64,000 nucleotides of DNA from Sphingomonadales bacterium (lineage in GTDB: Bacteria > Pseudomonadota > Alphaproteobacteria > Sphingomonadales > Sphingomonadaceae), in contig JADJXT010000002.1 in the NCBI GenBank assembly GCA_016720115.1, positions 124,001 to 188,000 on the forward strand. The letters run 5' to 3'. Position numbers and translations under genes: made by a program. Under the pieces are notes generated by a model that searched no databases, was not told the origin of the DNA, and was given only the letters and a program-made list of their open reading frames with translations. Shown here piece by piece: positions 32,216 through 42,300 of this stretch (within the stretch, counting starts at the first letter, position 1; each line of letters opens with the position of its first letter).

Positions 32216-33511
32216 TCAGCCTTTCTGGTCCAGCTCCCTGTTCAGATGAAGGCTGGCCCTCCAGAAGAAAAACGAGGGTATGACCCCGAGTAGAGCTGCG
32301 CCATAGAGCACCCAGCGCACGCTTTCATCGCCTGCAACCGGCTTGATGCCATCCGAAAGCATTCCGAAGAATAGCGGCCCTAATCCCAGGCCAACCAGGT
32401 TCTGCGCGAATAATAGCACAGCAGAAGCCATTGCGCGGGCGCGCAACGGTACAAGGCCCTGCGCGCAGCTATAGGCGGGGCCGACATACATCGAATTCAG
32501 AAATGTCGGGGTTAAAATCAGGATCAGCGCATACCACCAGTTCTGGACCCAATAGGCACTGATGGCGATCGGTATCGCGATCAACATGCCGACAGCAGGC
32601 GCTGTCAAAACATGGCGGCGGTTCACTTTGCCATATTTGTCGGCAAACCAGCCCCCGGCCCAGGTTCCGATAATCCCGGCAATGCCTCCGCCGATGCCGA
32701 ACCAGAATCCGACTTCGCCCGGCGAAAGCTGATGCGTGCGCTGGAAGAAGATGGTCGTCCAGGTCGATTTGCCATAGCTGAGAAACGCCGCCATCGCGCC
32801 TCCGATAGCAAGCATGATGAACGCCCTTGAGGCGACGATTTCCTTGAAGGCATCGGCCGTGGAAATGGCATGCTTCGGTTCTGCCGCCTTAAGATGCGAA
32901 GACAGGCGCGGATCGCGCAAGACCATGAACACGATAGCGGCGAGCAAGATGCCCGGGACACCCGCCACCAAAAAGGCCGCGCGCCAACCATAGGCGTCGG
33001 CAACCATACCGCCAATTACCATGCCGAGCAGCGAACCGATCGGGATGCCGAGCGAATAGAAAGAGATCGCCGAAGCCCGTTTTTCAGGTGGCGCAAGATC
33101 TGCGATAAGCGAGTGGGCTGCAGGCGTGCAACCCGCCTCACCCACGCCGACGCCGATCCGCGCAAACAACAGTTGGATGAAATTCTGCGCCATACCGCAC
33201 AATGCGGTCATCCCGGACCAGATGATCAGCGACACCGATATCAAGCCGACCCGATTGGTCTTTGGTCGGTCGGCAAAACGGGCGATCGGGATGCCCAGAA
33301 ATGTGTAGAATGCTGCAAAGGCGATGCCTGTCATCAGGCCGATTTGCGTATCGCTCAGCCCCAGATCGCGGCTGATAGGCTCAGCCAGAATGTTGACGAT
33401 CTGCCGGTCCAGAAAATTGAAGATATAGACAATCAGCAGAACCCAAAGCGTCAAACGCAACGAATTGGGCGATTTCGGCAGTTCAGCTTTTGCTGCTTCC
33501 GTCGTCAACAT
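32216..33511 (-). CDS. Major facilitator superfamily transporter (Spinster-like)
   Basis: The 431-residue protein has about 12 membrane helices. The first helix, LLIVYIFNFLDRQIVNILAEPI, and the following GIPIARFADR (the MFS inter-helix motif) match Spinster/NarK-like carriers. The ATG at 33511 has GAGGAGAG seven bases upstream and starts eight bases after the stop of the NamZ-like gene, so it shares an operon with that gene and the DOMON gene. The substrate is unknown; context hints at an amino sugar or peptidoglycan fragment. Confidence 0.88.
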   Translation of the reverse strand: MLTTEAAKAELPKSPNSLRLTLWVLLIVYIFNFLDRQIVNILAEPISRDLGLSDTQIGLMTGIAFAAFYTFLGIPIARFADRPKTNRVGLISVSLIIWSGMTALCGMAQNFIQLLFARIGVGVGEAGCTPAAHSLIADLAPPEKRASAISFYSLGIPIGSLLGMVIGGMVADAYGWRAAFLVAGVPGILLAAIVFMVLRDPRLSSHLKAAEPKHAISTADAFKEIVASRAFIMLAIGGAMAAFLSYGKSTWTTIFFQRTHQLSPGEVGFWFGIGGGIAGIIGTWAGGWFADKYGKVNRRHVLTAPAVGMLIAIPIAISAYWVQNWWYALILILTPTFLNSMYVGPAYSCAQGLVPLRARAMASAVLLFAQNLVGLGLGPLFFGMLSDGIKPVAGDESVRWVLYGAALLGVIPSFFFWRASLHLNRELDQKG

Positions 33512-33519
33512 CTCTCTCC

Positions 33520-34731
33520 TCAATATAGGAGATAGCGTTGCCTCTCCTCTCCCCAACTGTCTTCGTCCGCCTTGGCAAAGACGTCAAGGTCAGACGGCAT
33601 GGCAGCGGGATCGTCCACCCATTCGCGCAGCAATGGCCCGCCATTGATCACGTCGATGGCCAGCACATCGTTGGTATATTCATATTTGAAGTCGGTTCCC
33701 CGCCAGATCTGGTAATCGGGATAAAGGCGGCGGACAGCCTTGAAAGCAACAGCCTGCAACCGCCAGGGCCGGAAATCGGCATGATTGTAGAAACCACCCT
33801 CGGCGTGGATATGTACACCATGGCACATCTTTCCGGCATGCTTGTGGAATGTCGGTTCGAACCATATCTCGCGCATCTTGCAGCCGCGCAGCCATTTCGC
33901 AGCCATGCGATCCATTTCTGCCATCACCGCACGGGCGTCGATGTCGGGTGCGCCGAAGATTTCCAGCGGGCGTGTGGTCCCCCTGCCCTCGCTCAATGTC
34001 GCGCCTTCAAGCATCACGGTGCCGGCATAGGCGCGCGCCATACTGAGATTGGCGGCGTTGGGGCTGGGGTTGATCCAGAGGCGCTCGTCCGATGGCCAGC
34101 CATGGCCGGGGGCGTCATCCGGGCGATACCCTTCCATTTCGACGACATGATAATCGACATCGAGACCGAAATGGTCGATGAACCAGTGGCCGAGTTCGCC
34201 CAGCGTTAGCCCGTGGCGCATCGGGATCGGGCCTGCGCCGACAAAGCTTTCCCATCCGTCGCGCAGCGTCAGCCCTTCGACCGGACGACCTGCCGGGTTG
34301 GGGCGATCCAGAACCCAAACCGTCTTGCCAAGCTTCGCCGCCTCTTCGAGGATGTACAGCAGCGTCGTAATGAAGGTGTAGATGCGGCAGCCCAGATCCT
34401 GAAGGTCGACCAAGACCACATCGCATGTCGACATCATTTGCCCGCTCGGGCGCCGCACTTCCCCATACAGGCTGAAAACGGGAATGTTATAGACGGGATC
34501 GGTGAAATCGGGCGATTCCACCATATTGTCCTGTTTGTCCCCCTTCAGCCCGTGCTGCGGCCCGAAAGCGGCAGAGATGTTCAGGTCGCCAGTCGCGATC
34601 AATGCGTCGAGCGAATGTTCCAAACTGGCGGTCACCGAAGCGGGATGCGCGACAAGCGCCACCCTTTTGCCTGCAAGTTCGCGACGCAGGTCGGGTTCGG
34701 AAAGCAGGCGGTCGATACCGAATTTGATCAT
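33520..34731 (-). CDS. DUF1343 protein, exo-beta-N-acetylmuramidase NamZ-like
   Basis: A 403-residue protein matching DUF1343/NamZ. It has GKRVALVAHPASVT, the loop FGPQHGLKGDKQDNM, SLYGE-RRPS, VDLQDLGCRIYTFITT, DRPNPAGR and SEGRGTTRPLE. Characterised NamZ enzymes release N-acetylmuramic acid from the non-reducing end of peptidoglycan glycans. No clear signal peptide is seen at the chosen start (MIKFGIDRLL), so location is uncertain. It overlaps the DOMON gene (ATGA) upstream and precedes the MFS gene by eight bases. amgK and murU, which process MurNAc, are elsewhere in this window. Confidence 0.88.
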   Translation of the reverse strand: MIKFGIDRLLSEPDLRRELAGKRVALVAHPASVTASLEHSLDALIATGDLNISAAFGPQHGLKGDKQDNMVESPDFTDPVYNIPVFSLYGEVRRPSGQMMSTCDVVLVDLQDLGCRIYTFITTLLYILEEAAKLGKTVWVLDRPNPAGRPVEGLTLRDGWESFVGAGPIPMRHGLTLGELGHWFIDHFGLDVDYHVVEMEGYRPDDAPGHGWPSDERLWINPSPNAANLSMARAYAGTVMLEGATLSEGRGTTRPLEIFGAPDIDARAVMAEMDRMAAKWLRGCKMREIWFEPTFHKHAGKMCHGVHIHAEGGFYNHADFRPWRLQAVAFKAVRRLYPDYQIWRGTDFKYEYTNDVLAIDVINGGPLLREWVDDPAAMPSDLDVFAKADEDSWGEERQRYLLY

Positions 34732-35261
34732 GGCTCGGCTCGTGCCGGAAGATGCAGCGTAAAGCAATCGGGATGGTGAAAATCAGGCGCACCTGCCGGA
34801 TGCGCAAGTGACCAGCAGGATTTGGTGCCATCCAGTTCCTCAATCACCGCCGTGATTGCCAACAACAGACTCTTGCCCGTAAATTCCTGCGGCAACCCAA
34901 AAACCGCCTCCAGCGCAAAGTGGGATTGGCTGGCATCATTCCCAAGTTCCGGCGCAATCGGCATCGGCAATTCCGCCATCGCTTCACGGTAGCCTGAAAA
35001 ACGATACGCCGCCCATTCGCTGGAAGGGGCAAAGTTGAATTCGAGATAGCCGGGATTGCCAGCTTCCATAACAAAGGCTTCGAAGCAGGTCGTTTGCCAT
35101 AGACCATCACGTCGCCCGGCCTCGCGTGGCGATCCCAGTTCCAGTTCATCCACCGGCGCATCTACATGGTAACGGACCCAGATCCGACCATTGTCCTGCC
35201 GCTCCACCTCGGCGGTAAGCCCTTCAACCAACCTGGCCGTAGTATCCGGGTGACATTTCAT
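34728..35261 (-). CDS. DOMON-like domain protein
   Basis: A ~177-residue beta-rich protein with a pattern typical of DOMON-like ligand-binding domains: DGLWQTTCFEAFV, GYLEFNFAPSSEWAAYRFSGYR and SHFALEAVF. An ATG at 35261 and a TTG at 35276 are both possible starts. Its stop overlaps the start of the NamZ-like gene, so translation is probably coupled. The ligand (sugar, heme or other) cannot be told from sequence. Confidence 0.75.
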   Translation of the reverse strand: MKCHPDTTARLVEGLTAEVERQDNGRIWVRYHVDAPVDELELGSPREAGRRDGLWQTTCFEAFVMEAGNPGYLEFNFAPSSEWAAYRFSGYREAMAELPMPIAPELGNDASQSHFALEAVFGLPQEFTGKSLLLAITAVIEELDGTKSCWSLAHPAGAPDFHHPDCFTLHLPARAEP

Positions 35262-35324
35262 AGAATGCTTGGCCAAGCGCGATACTCCATGCTAGGCGGC
35301 CCCGAATTCCAGTCAGAGACCGAT

Positions 35325-36554
35325 ATGAGCCAGTATAAATCCGATCTCCTGCGCCTACTCGATAGTCGCGGCTATATCCACCAGCTTACCGACGCAGAAG
35401 GGCTGGACGCGCTTGCTGCGAAGCAGATTGTGCCTGCCTATATCGGTTTCGACGCCACTGCGCCTTCATTGCATGTCGGCTCGCTCGTGCAGATCATGAT
35501 GCTGCGTCGCCTGCAGCAGGCGGGACACAAGCCTGTCGTGTTGATGGGCGGCGGCACGACGCGCATCGGCGACCCCACAGGGCGCGACGAGAGCCGCAAG
35601 ATGCTGAGCGACGAGACGATTGAGGCGAACATCGCGTCGATCAAGACGATCTTTGCCCGCTTTCTGAAGTTCGGTGATGGCCCGACCGATGCAATCATGG
35701 TCAACAACCACGATTGGCTGGGCAAGCTGGGCTATATCGAAATGTTGCAAAAGGTTGGCACGCATTTCACCGTCAACCGGATGCTTTCATTCGATTCGGT
35801 AAAGTTGCGGCTGGAACGGGAACAGCCGATGACCTTCCTCGAATTCAACTACATGATCCTGCAGGGCTATGATTTCCGCTATCTGGCGCAGGAAATGGGC
35901 GTGCGCCTGCAAATGGGCGGATCGGACCAGTGGGGCAATATCGTCAACGGCGTCGAATTGTCGCGCCGTATGGATGCGCTTGAAGTCTATGGCCTCACCA
36001 CACCGCTTTTGACCACCGCCGACGGCGGCAAGATGGGCAAGACGGCCAAGGGTGCGGTCTGGCTGAATGGTGATCAGTTGCCTGCCTATGATTATTGGCA
36101 GTTCTGGCGCAACACGCAGGATGCCGATGTTGGCCGTTTCCTCCGCTTGTTCACCGACATCGGTCTGGAAGAGATCGTCCGACTGGAGGCGCTTGAAGGC
36201 TCCGGGATCAACGAGGCCAAAAAAGTGTTGGCCGATGCGGCCACCACAATGGCGCATGGCGCGGAGGCCGCTGCCGCCGCCGCAGAAACGGCGCGGAAGA
36301 CCTTTGAAGAAGGATCGGCGGGCGACGCCCTGCCAACAATTTCGGTTACCGAATCGTCAATTTCCTTGATCGATGCGATGGTTGGGTTGGGGCTTGCTTC
36401 ATCGAAAAAGGAAGCGCGCAGGCTGATCGCCGGCGGTGCTGCCCGCATCAATGGCGAGGCTGCGGCCAATGAAAATGCCATAATATCAAAGGCACACGAA
36501 TCATTGCGCATTTCAGCCGGGAAGAAAAAGCACGGATTGGTCGAATTTCGATAA
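35325..36554 (+). CDS. tyrS: Tyrosyl-tRNA synthetase
   Basis: A 409-residue class I aminoacyl-tRNA synthetase. The HIGH-type motif is HVGS (residues 50-53) and the KMSKS-type motif is KMGKT (near residue 230). The tyrosine-pocket segment is GGSDQWGNI, and a C-terminal S4 RNA-binding domain covers about residues 345-409. The frame is open further upstream, but homology starts at MSQYKSDLLRLL. It is followed by an intrinsic terminator. Confidence 0.97.
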   Translation: MSQYKSDLLRLLDSRGYIHQLTDAEGLDALAAKQIVPAYIGFDATAPSLHVGSLVQIMMLRRLQQAGHKPVVLMGGGTTRIGDPTGRDESRKMLSDETIEANIASIKTIFARFLKFGDGPTDAIMVNNHDWLGKLGYIEMLQKVGTHFTVNRMLSFDSVKLRLEREQPMTFLEFNYMILQGYDFRYLAQEMGVRLQMGGSDQWGNIVNGVELSRRMDALEVYGLTTPLLTTADGGKMGKTAKGAVWLNGDQLPAYDYWQFWRNTQDADVGRFLRLFTDIGLEEIVRLEALEGSGINEAKKVLADAATTMAHGAEAAAAAAETARKTFEEGSAGDALPTISVTESSISLIDAMVGLGLASSKKEARRLIAGGAARINGEAAANENAIISKAHESLRISAGKKKHGLVEFR

Positions 36555-36557
36555 TCC

Positions 36558-36593
36558 GGTAAAATTTTATCCGACGGGATTTTACCATTTTTT
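36558..36593 (+). terminator. Intrinsic terminator of tyrS
   Basis: GGTAAAAT and ATTTTACC form an 8-bp stem followed by ATTTTTT, four bases after the tyrS stop codon. The stem is AT-rich, but the layout is that of a Rho-independent terminator. Confidence 0.7.
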
Positions 36594-36649
36594 CGTAAAA
36601 GCATGTCACAACGGCCCTGCGACCCTCGTCGAAACAGGACAGTTTGAAC

Positions 36650-36973
36650 ATGGCACAACCGGCTATTGATGAGAATTTTGATTTGCGCCGAGCGGCCCGG
36701 CATCGGGCCAGCTATGATGTGCTTGCGGACAGCAAAAAGCACGGCGAGCAAAAATTGCACATCGCCAATATTTCGGCGCATGGCTTCATGATCGATAACA
36801 ACACGGTGTTCGATCATGGCGACCGCATCGAGATGCGCCTGCCCGTTGTCGGCAGGATCGAAGCCCATCTGATCTGGTCAGTCGATGGTCGCGCAGGTTT
36901 TCAGTTCGAACGCGTTGTCCGCTTGCCGGATTTCATGGCGCTTATTGACGTTGTAGGTTCCAAAAACCGCTAA
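36650..36973 (+). CDS. PilZ domain protein
   Basis: A 107-residue single PilZ domain. The c-di-GMP-binding RxxxR element is present as RRAARHR near residue 12, and the second motif as NISAHG (D/N-x-S-x-x-G). It may act as a small c-di-GMP receptor. An EAL protein gene lies 6 kb away, but no direct link can be shown. A TTG two codons upstream is an alternative start. The stop overlaps the convergent recG stop by four bases. Confidence 0.88.
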   Translation: MAQPAIDENFDLRRAARHRASYDVLADSKKHGEQKLHIANISAHGFMIDNNTVFDHGDRIEMRLPVVGRIEAHLIWSVDGRAGFQFERVVRLPDFMALIDVVGSKNR

Positions 36974-39030
36974 CCGCCTCTCAGCGTTGCCAGTCCGGCA
37001 TCTCTTTCAAAAAGATATAGCGCGACACGGGCCGCCATACCGCGCGCTCCGTCAAGCCCACCGTCGCGGTCGATCAGCAAACGGGCATCGGCCGATGCCG
37101 CTCCTATCAATTCGCGCACCTGTTCATCCGTGGCAACCCGGAACGGACTTTCGCCTGATTGCCGAGTTCCGAGCAATTCCCCTGCTCCGCGCAGTTTCAA
37201 ATCCTCTTCGGCAATGCGAAATCCGTCATTGGTTTCGCGCATCAAAGCCAAGCGCGTCCGGGCTGTTTCGCTGACCTGCGCGGACCGCACGAGAATACAG
37301 GAGGACTTCTCGCTTCCACGGCCCACACGCCCACGTAACTGGTGCAATTGCGCCAATCCAAAGCGATCTGCGGCTTCGACAATCATCAAGCTGGCGTTGG
37401 GCACATCGACGCCCACTTCGATCACAGTGGTCGCCACAAGCAGGCGCGTCTTGCCAGCGGCAAAGCCTTCCATCACCGAGTCTTTTTCCTGCCCCTTCAT
37501 CCGGCCATGGACCAGCGCCACCTGATCGCCGAAGCGCAGCCTTAACATTTCCGCCCGCTGCTCGGCAGCCGCAAGCTCGCTGTGTTCGCTTTCCTCAACC
37601 AGCGGGCAAACCCAAAAGGCTTGCTTGCCGCTGTCCAGATGCCGGGCCACGCCGTCGATCAGCTCCGGCAGCCGTTCCTCCGATATAACCCGCGTTTCTA
37701 CCGGCGTTCGCCCCGGAGGCATTTCATCGAGCGCCGACACATCCATCTCGCCATAGCAGGCAAGCGCCAGGCTGCGCGGGATCGGGGTTGCTGTCATCAC
37801 CAGAAGGTGCGGAACGCCCTGCCCCTTGCGCGATAACATCAGCCGCTGGCTGACGCCAAAGCGGTGCTGTTCGTCAATCACAGCCAGAGCCAGCGCCTTG
37901 TAAGCAACCGCCTCCTGGAAAATCGCATGGGTGCCGACAAGGATATCAATCGAACCATCTGCGAGACCCATCAATATCGATTCACGAACTCGACCCTTCT
38001 CGCGCCCGGTCAGGATTGCGACATTTACCGGAAGCCCCGCCAGCGAAGCTTGCAAGCTTGCAAGATGTTGCCGCGCCAATATTTCGGTGGGGGCCAGCAT
38101 TGCACCCTGCTTTCCCGCTTCCACTGCCCGCAGCAAGGCGTGCAAGGCCACCATCGTCTTCCCGGAGCCGACGTCTCCCTGCAAAAGGCGAAGCATTGGC
38201 CGGGACTGAGCCAGATCGCCCTCAATTTCGCTTATTACCCGTTGTTGTGCGCCTGTCAGGGCGAAAGGCAGCCGCAATCGGGATGTCAGTTTGCCGTCCC
38301 CACTTATCTGGGGGCCCCTGCGCCGGTCGAGCGAGGCACGGACGAGCCGCATCGCCAACTGATTGGCAAACAGTTCATCATAAGCGAGCCTGTCGCGCGC
38401 GCTTTGGTCATCCTTGTGATGAACCGTCGAAATCGACTGCCCCCAGCTCAGCCATTTGCGCTCGGCCAGCAACGATGGCTCGATCCATTCCGAGAGCGTT
38501 GGAAGCCGGTCCAGCCCTTGCATTACCAGCGCGTGCAGCCGGTTGCTGGTGATCCCTTCAGACAGCGGGTAGACGGGTTCAACCAGCGCCACCGGTTTTC
38601 CACCGCCAGTCGGTGCGATATGGTCTGGATGGACAATCTGCAACTCGTCACCATAGCGTTCCAGCTTGCCCGAAACCACGCGCGTCTCGCCGACAGGCAA
38701 CTGCTTCCTGGCCCAGGAACCGGTGCGCCCAAAGAATGTCAACGTCAGATAATTGCCTTCGGCGTCGACGCCATGAATACGCAGCGGGCTGCGCGCGCTA
38801 CCGCCGGATCGGTGGCTGGCGATGACAAGCGTGACAATGATATTCTGCCCGACATCGGCTTCATCGACAACCTTCACTGCCTTGCGATAGGTCCAGCCAG
38901 TCGGAAAATGATAGAGCAGATCCTTGACTCGCTTCAAACCAAGCCGGTCGAGCGGGCGCGCAATCCCCGGCCCAACGCCTTTCAGCGTTTCGACTTCAGC
39001 AAATAACGGATTGAGAATGTCGGGCCGCAT
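36970..39030 (-). CDS. recG: ATP-dependent DNA helicase RecG
   Basis: The 686-residue helicase reverses stalled forks and branch-migrates junctions. The N-terminal wedge (OB-fold) domain covers residues 1-250. Walker A is QGDVGSGKT, motif II is the DEQH-type DEQHRFGV, motif III is TATPIPRSLAL, and the C-terminal motif region is LRGRVGRGSEKSSCIL. Start MRPDILNPLF at 39030. Intact and full length. Confidence 0.97.
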   Translation of the reverse strand: MRPDILNPLFAEVETLKGVGPGIARPLDRLGLKRVKDLLYHFPTGWTYRKAVKVVDEADVGQNIIVTLVIASHRSGGSARSPLRIHGVDAEGNYLTLTFFGRTGSWARKQLPVGETRVVSGKLERYGDELQIVHPDHIAPTGGGKPVALVEPVYPLSEGITSNRLHALVMQGLDRLPTLSEWIEPSLLAERKWLSWGQSISTVHHKDDQSARDRLAYDELFANQLAMRLVRASLDRRRGPQISGDGKLTSRLRLPFALTGAQQRVISEIEGDLAQSRPMLRLLQGDVGSGKTMVALHALLRAVEAGKQGAMLAPTEILARQHLASLQASLAGLPVNVAILTGREKGRVRESILMGLADGSIDILVGTHAIFQEAVAYKALALAVIDEQHRFGVSQRLMLSRKGQGVPHLLVMTATPIPRSLALACYGEMDVSALDEMPPGRTPVETRVISEERLPELIDGVARHLDSGKQAFWVCPLVEESEHSELAAAEQRAEMLRLRFGDQVALVHGRMKGQEKDSVMEGFAAGKTRLLVATTVIEVGVDVPNASLMIVEAADRFGLAQLHQLRGRVGRGSEKSSCILVRSAQVSETARTRLALMRETNDGFRIAEEDLKLRGAGELLGTRQSGESPFRVATDEQVRELIGAASADARLLIDRDGGLDGARGMAARVALYLFERDAGLATLRGG

Positions 39031-39086
39031 GACTAGGGGCACTTATAGAGGCGCTGCGCCATCATTCCACTATCTTCGAGAGCATC

Positions 39087-39371
39087 ATGGACAGGGAAAC
39101 CTATCTTCGCAAACTGCACTACCGTGCCCATCACCGCGGCACGCGCGAAGCCGATGCCATCGTCGGCGGCTTTTTCGATCATTATCATAGCCGTTGGAGC
39201 GATTCCGATTTTGCCTGGTTCGAAGCACTGCTCGAAGAACAGGATGTCGACATAATGGGCTGGGCCATGGGATCGATCGACGTGCCTGCAGACTGGCAGG
39301 GCCCGATGATGCGCCTTCTGGTGCGCCTCGACTATATCGATCTTCCCGTCGGCCTGGGCCGGACTGACTAG
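39087..39371 (+). CDS. sdhE: FAD assembly factor SdhE
   Basis: A 94-residue member of the SdhE/Sdh5 (DUF339) family that helps attach FAD to the succinate dehydrogenase flavoprotein. The conserved RGTREAD (RGxxE) motif is at about residues 17-23, followed by the typical DSDFAWFEALLEEQDVDIMGW. It lies five bases upstream of mfd and divergent from recG, a common alphaproteobacterial arrangement. Confidence 0.93.
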   Translation: MDRETYLRKLHYRAHHRGTREADAIVGGFFDHYHSRWSDSDFAWFEALLEEQDVDIMGWAMGSIDVPADWQGPMMRLLVRLDYIDLPVGLGRTD

Positions 39372-39375
39372 ATCA

Positions 39376-42300
39376 ATGACCGATCTGCAACGCATCTTGC
39401 GGGCTGAACGCGCGCTGACGCTTGCGTCGGTGCCGACGGGCTTTGCTCCATTGTTGCTTGCTGATCTGGCGCGAGGCGCAAAGGGTCTGACGCTCTACAT
39501 CGCCCCCGATGAAGCGGCGATGCGATCCCTGGCCGATACCATTCCATTTTTTGCGCCAGAACTTGAGATATTGCAGTTTCCGGCCTGGGATTGCCTGCCC
39601 TACGATCGCGCCTCACCGTCCACCGTCATCACCAGCCAGCGCATGGCGGCACTCGCCGCGCTGCAACAGCCCGGCAAATCAAAGCGCATCCTGCTCACCA
39701 CGATCGGCGCGCTTATCCAGCGCGTGATAACACCTTTCCGCGTTCGCCAGACGGGAGCGATCCTTGCCTCAGGAGTATCAATCAGCCGCGAACGGTTGGC
39801 CAGCCTGTTGCAAGCCAACGGCTATTTTCGCGTCGATACCGTCGCCGAGCCCGGCGAATTTGCGTTACGCGGCAGCCTTGTCGACCTGATTCCGGCGGGC
39901 AGCGAAGATGGGCTAAGGCTCGATTTCTTCGGCGACGAAATTGAGACTATTCGCGCATTCTCCCCGCAAGACCAGCGCAGCACGGGCACCGTGGCGCGCT
40001 TCGAGCTGTTGCCTGCTGTCGAAACGCTGATGGATGAAGATGCCGTGCGCCGGTTCCGCACCCAGTATCGCGACCTGTTCGGCGCGACGGCAACCGGCGA
40101 TCCGCTCTATCAGGCCGTTTCTGAAGGCCGCCGTCTCGCCGGAATGGATCACTGGCTGCCGCTGTTCGAGGAGCGTTTGGTTACCCTGCTCGATCATCTT
40201 GGCAAGGATATTTTGGTTCTGCGCGATCAGGCCAGCCTCGCTGCTGGCGAAGCGCGGTTCGAGGCGATTGCCGACTATCATGCCAATCGCGAAAAGGCGC
40301 AGTCGGCCAGTCCGGGAAGCTACCGCCCGCTGTCACCTGAAAAACTCTATCTCGGCGCGTCAGAGCTGCAGGCGTTGATTGATGGCCAGCAGTGCCACCT
40401 GATCACCCCCTTCGCCGCGCCAGATTCTGATGGCACCATCGATTTCGGCGTTTCTGCGGGCCGCGATTTCGCGCCCGAGCGGGCACGCAAGGACAATGTC
40501 TATGACGCAGTCTCGGCCTATCTGAAGGAATGCCTTCGCGCCGGGCAAAAGCCGATTATTGCAAGCTATTCGATTGGCGCCCGTGAGCGTCTGAAGGGTC
40601 TGCTTTCAGATCATGGTGCGCCACGGCTTGCCGAGGCTGATAGCTGGCAGGCCGCGCTGGGAATGGCAGCGGGCAAGTCCGCAGCGATGGTTGTATTGCC
40701 CATCGATCATGGCTTCGCTTCACCCGAAGTCGCCTTGCTGTCGGAACAGGACATATTGGGCGACCGCCTTGTCCGCCGCCGCAAGAACCGGAAAAGCGCC
40801 GACGCTTTTCTCGCCGAAATGGCCGCGCTTTCGCCCGGCGACCTCATCGTGCATGTCGAACATGGTATCGGGCGTTATGAAGGTCTGGCCTCCATTCCGG
40901 TCGGCCAGAGCCCGCACGATTGCGTCGCGCTGGTCTATGCAGGCGGCGACCGGCTCTACGTGCCTGTCGAGAATATCGACGTCCTTACGCGATATGGCAA
41001 TTCGGATGGCTCGGTCGCGCTCGACAAACTGGGTGGCGAGGCGTGGCAGCGCCGCAAGGCAAAGCTCAGGGAACGCATAACCGCGATCGCGCATGAACTG
41101 ATCCGGACGGCTGCGGAACGCGCGCTGCGCCCCGGCGCGGCAATGGAGGTTGAGGATGCGGGTTATGCCGCCTTTGTCGACCGTTTCCCTTATGCCGAAA
41201 CCGACGATCAGGAACGGGTGATCGCCGAAGTTCTCGAAGATCTTGCCAGCGGCAGGCCGATGGACCGGCTGGTCTGCGGCGATGTCGGCTTCGGCAAGAC
41301 CGAGGTTGCCATGCGCGCGGCCTTTGCCGCCGCAATGGCGGGATATCAGGTGGCAGTCATCGCGCCGACCACGCTTCTCGCCCGCCAGCATTATACAAAT
41401 TTTGTCGAACGATTTGCCGACACCCCGCTGAAAATAGACCGTTTGTCGCGGCTGGTGCCCACGGCCGAAGCCACCAAGACCCGCGAAGGGCTGACCGACG
41501 GTTCGGTCGATATCGTCATCGGCACACATGCCGTGCTGGCAAAGACGGTCAAATTCCGCAAGCTTGGCCTCGTCATTGTGGATGAAGAACAGCGCTTTGG
41601 CGTCAATCACAAGGAGCAGTTGAAAGCGCTCAAATCCGACGTCCACATGCTGACGCTGACGGCAACCCCGATACCCCGCACGTTGCAGATGGCGATGTCC
41701 GGATTGCGCGAACTGTCCGTCATCCAGACCCCTCCGGTCGACCGGCTTGCTGTGCGAACTTATGTGATGCCGTGGGATGAAGTGGTGATGCGCGAGGCGT
41801 TGCTGCGTGAGCATTATCGCGGCGGGCAGAGCTTCTTCGTCGTCCCGCGCATCTCCGATCTTGCAGAAATCGAGGAATATCTGCGTGATCATGTGCCGGA
41901 GGTGAAGTTTGTCACCGCGCATGGCCAGATGGCGGCAGGCGAAATCGAAGAGCGGATGACGGCGTTCTACGACAAGCGCTACGATGTGCTGCTCTCGACC
42001 ACGATCATCGAAAGCGGCCTCGATATCCCGAGTGCAAACACCTTGATCGTGCATCGCGCCGATCGCTTTGGACTTGCGCAGCTTTACCAGTTGCGCGGGC
42101 GCGTAGGGCGGTCGAAACTGCGCGCTTATGCCTATCTGACCCAGCCTGCCGACCGCATCCTCAGCGAAACGGCGGAGAAGCGCCTGAAGGTATTGAGCGA
42201 TCTCGACAGCCTCGGCGCAGGCTTCCAGCTTGCCAGCCACGACCTCGACATTCGCGGAGCGGGCAACCTTGTCGGCGATGAGCAATCGGGCCATATCAAG

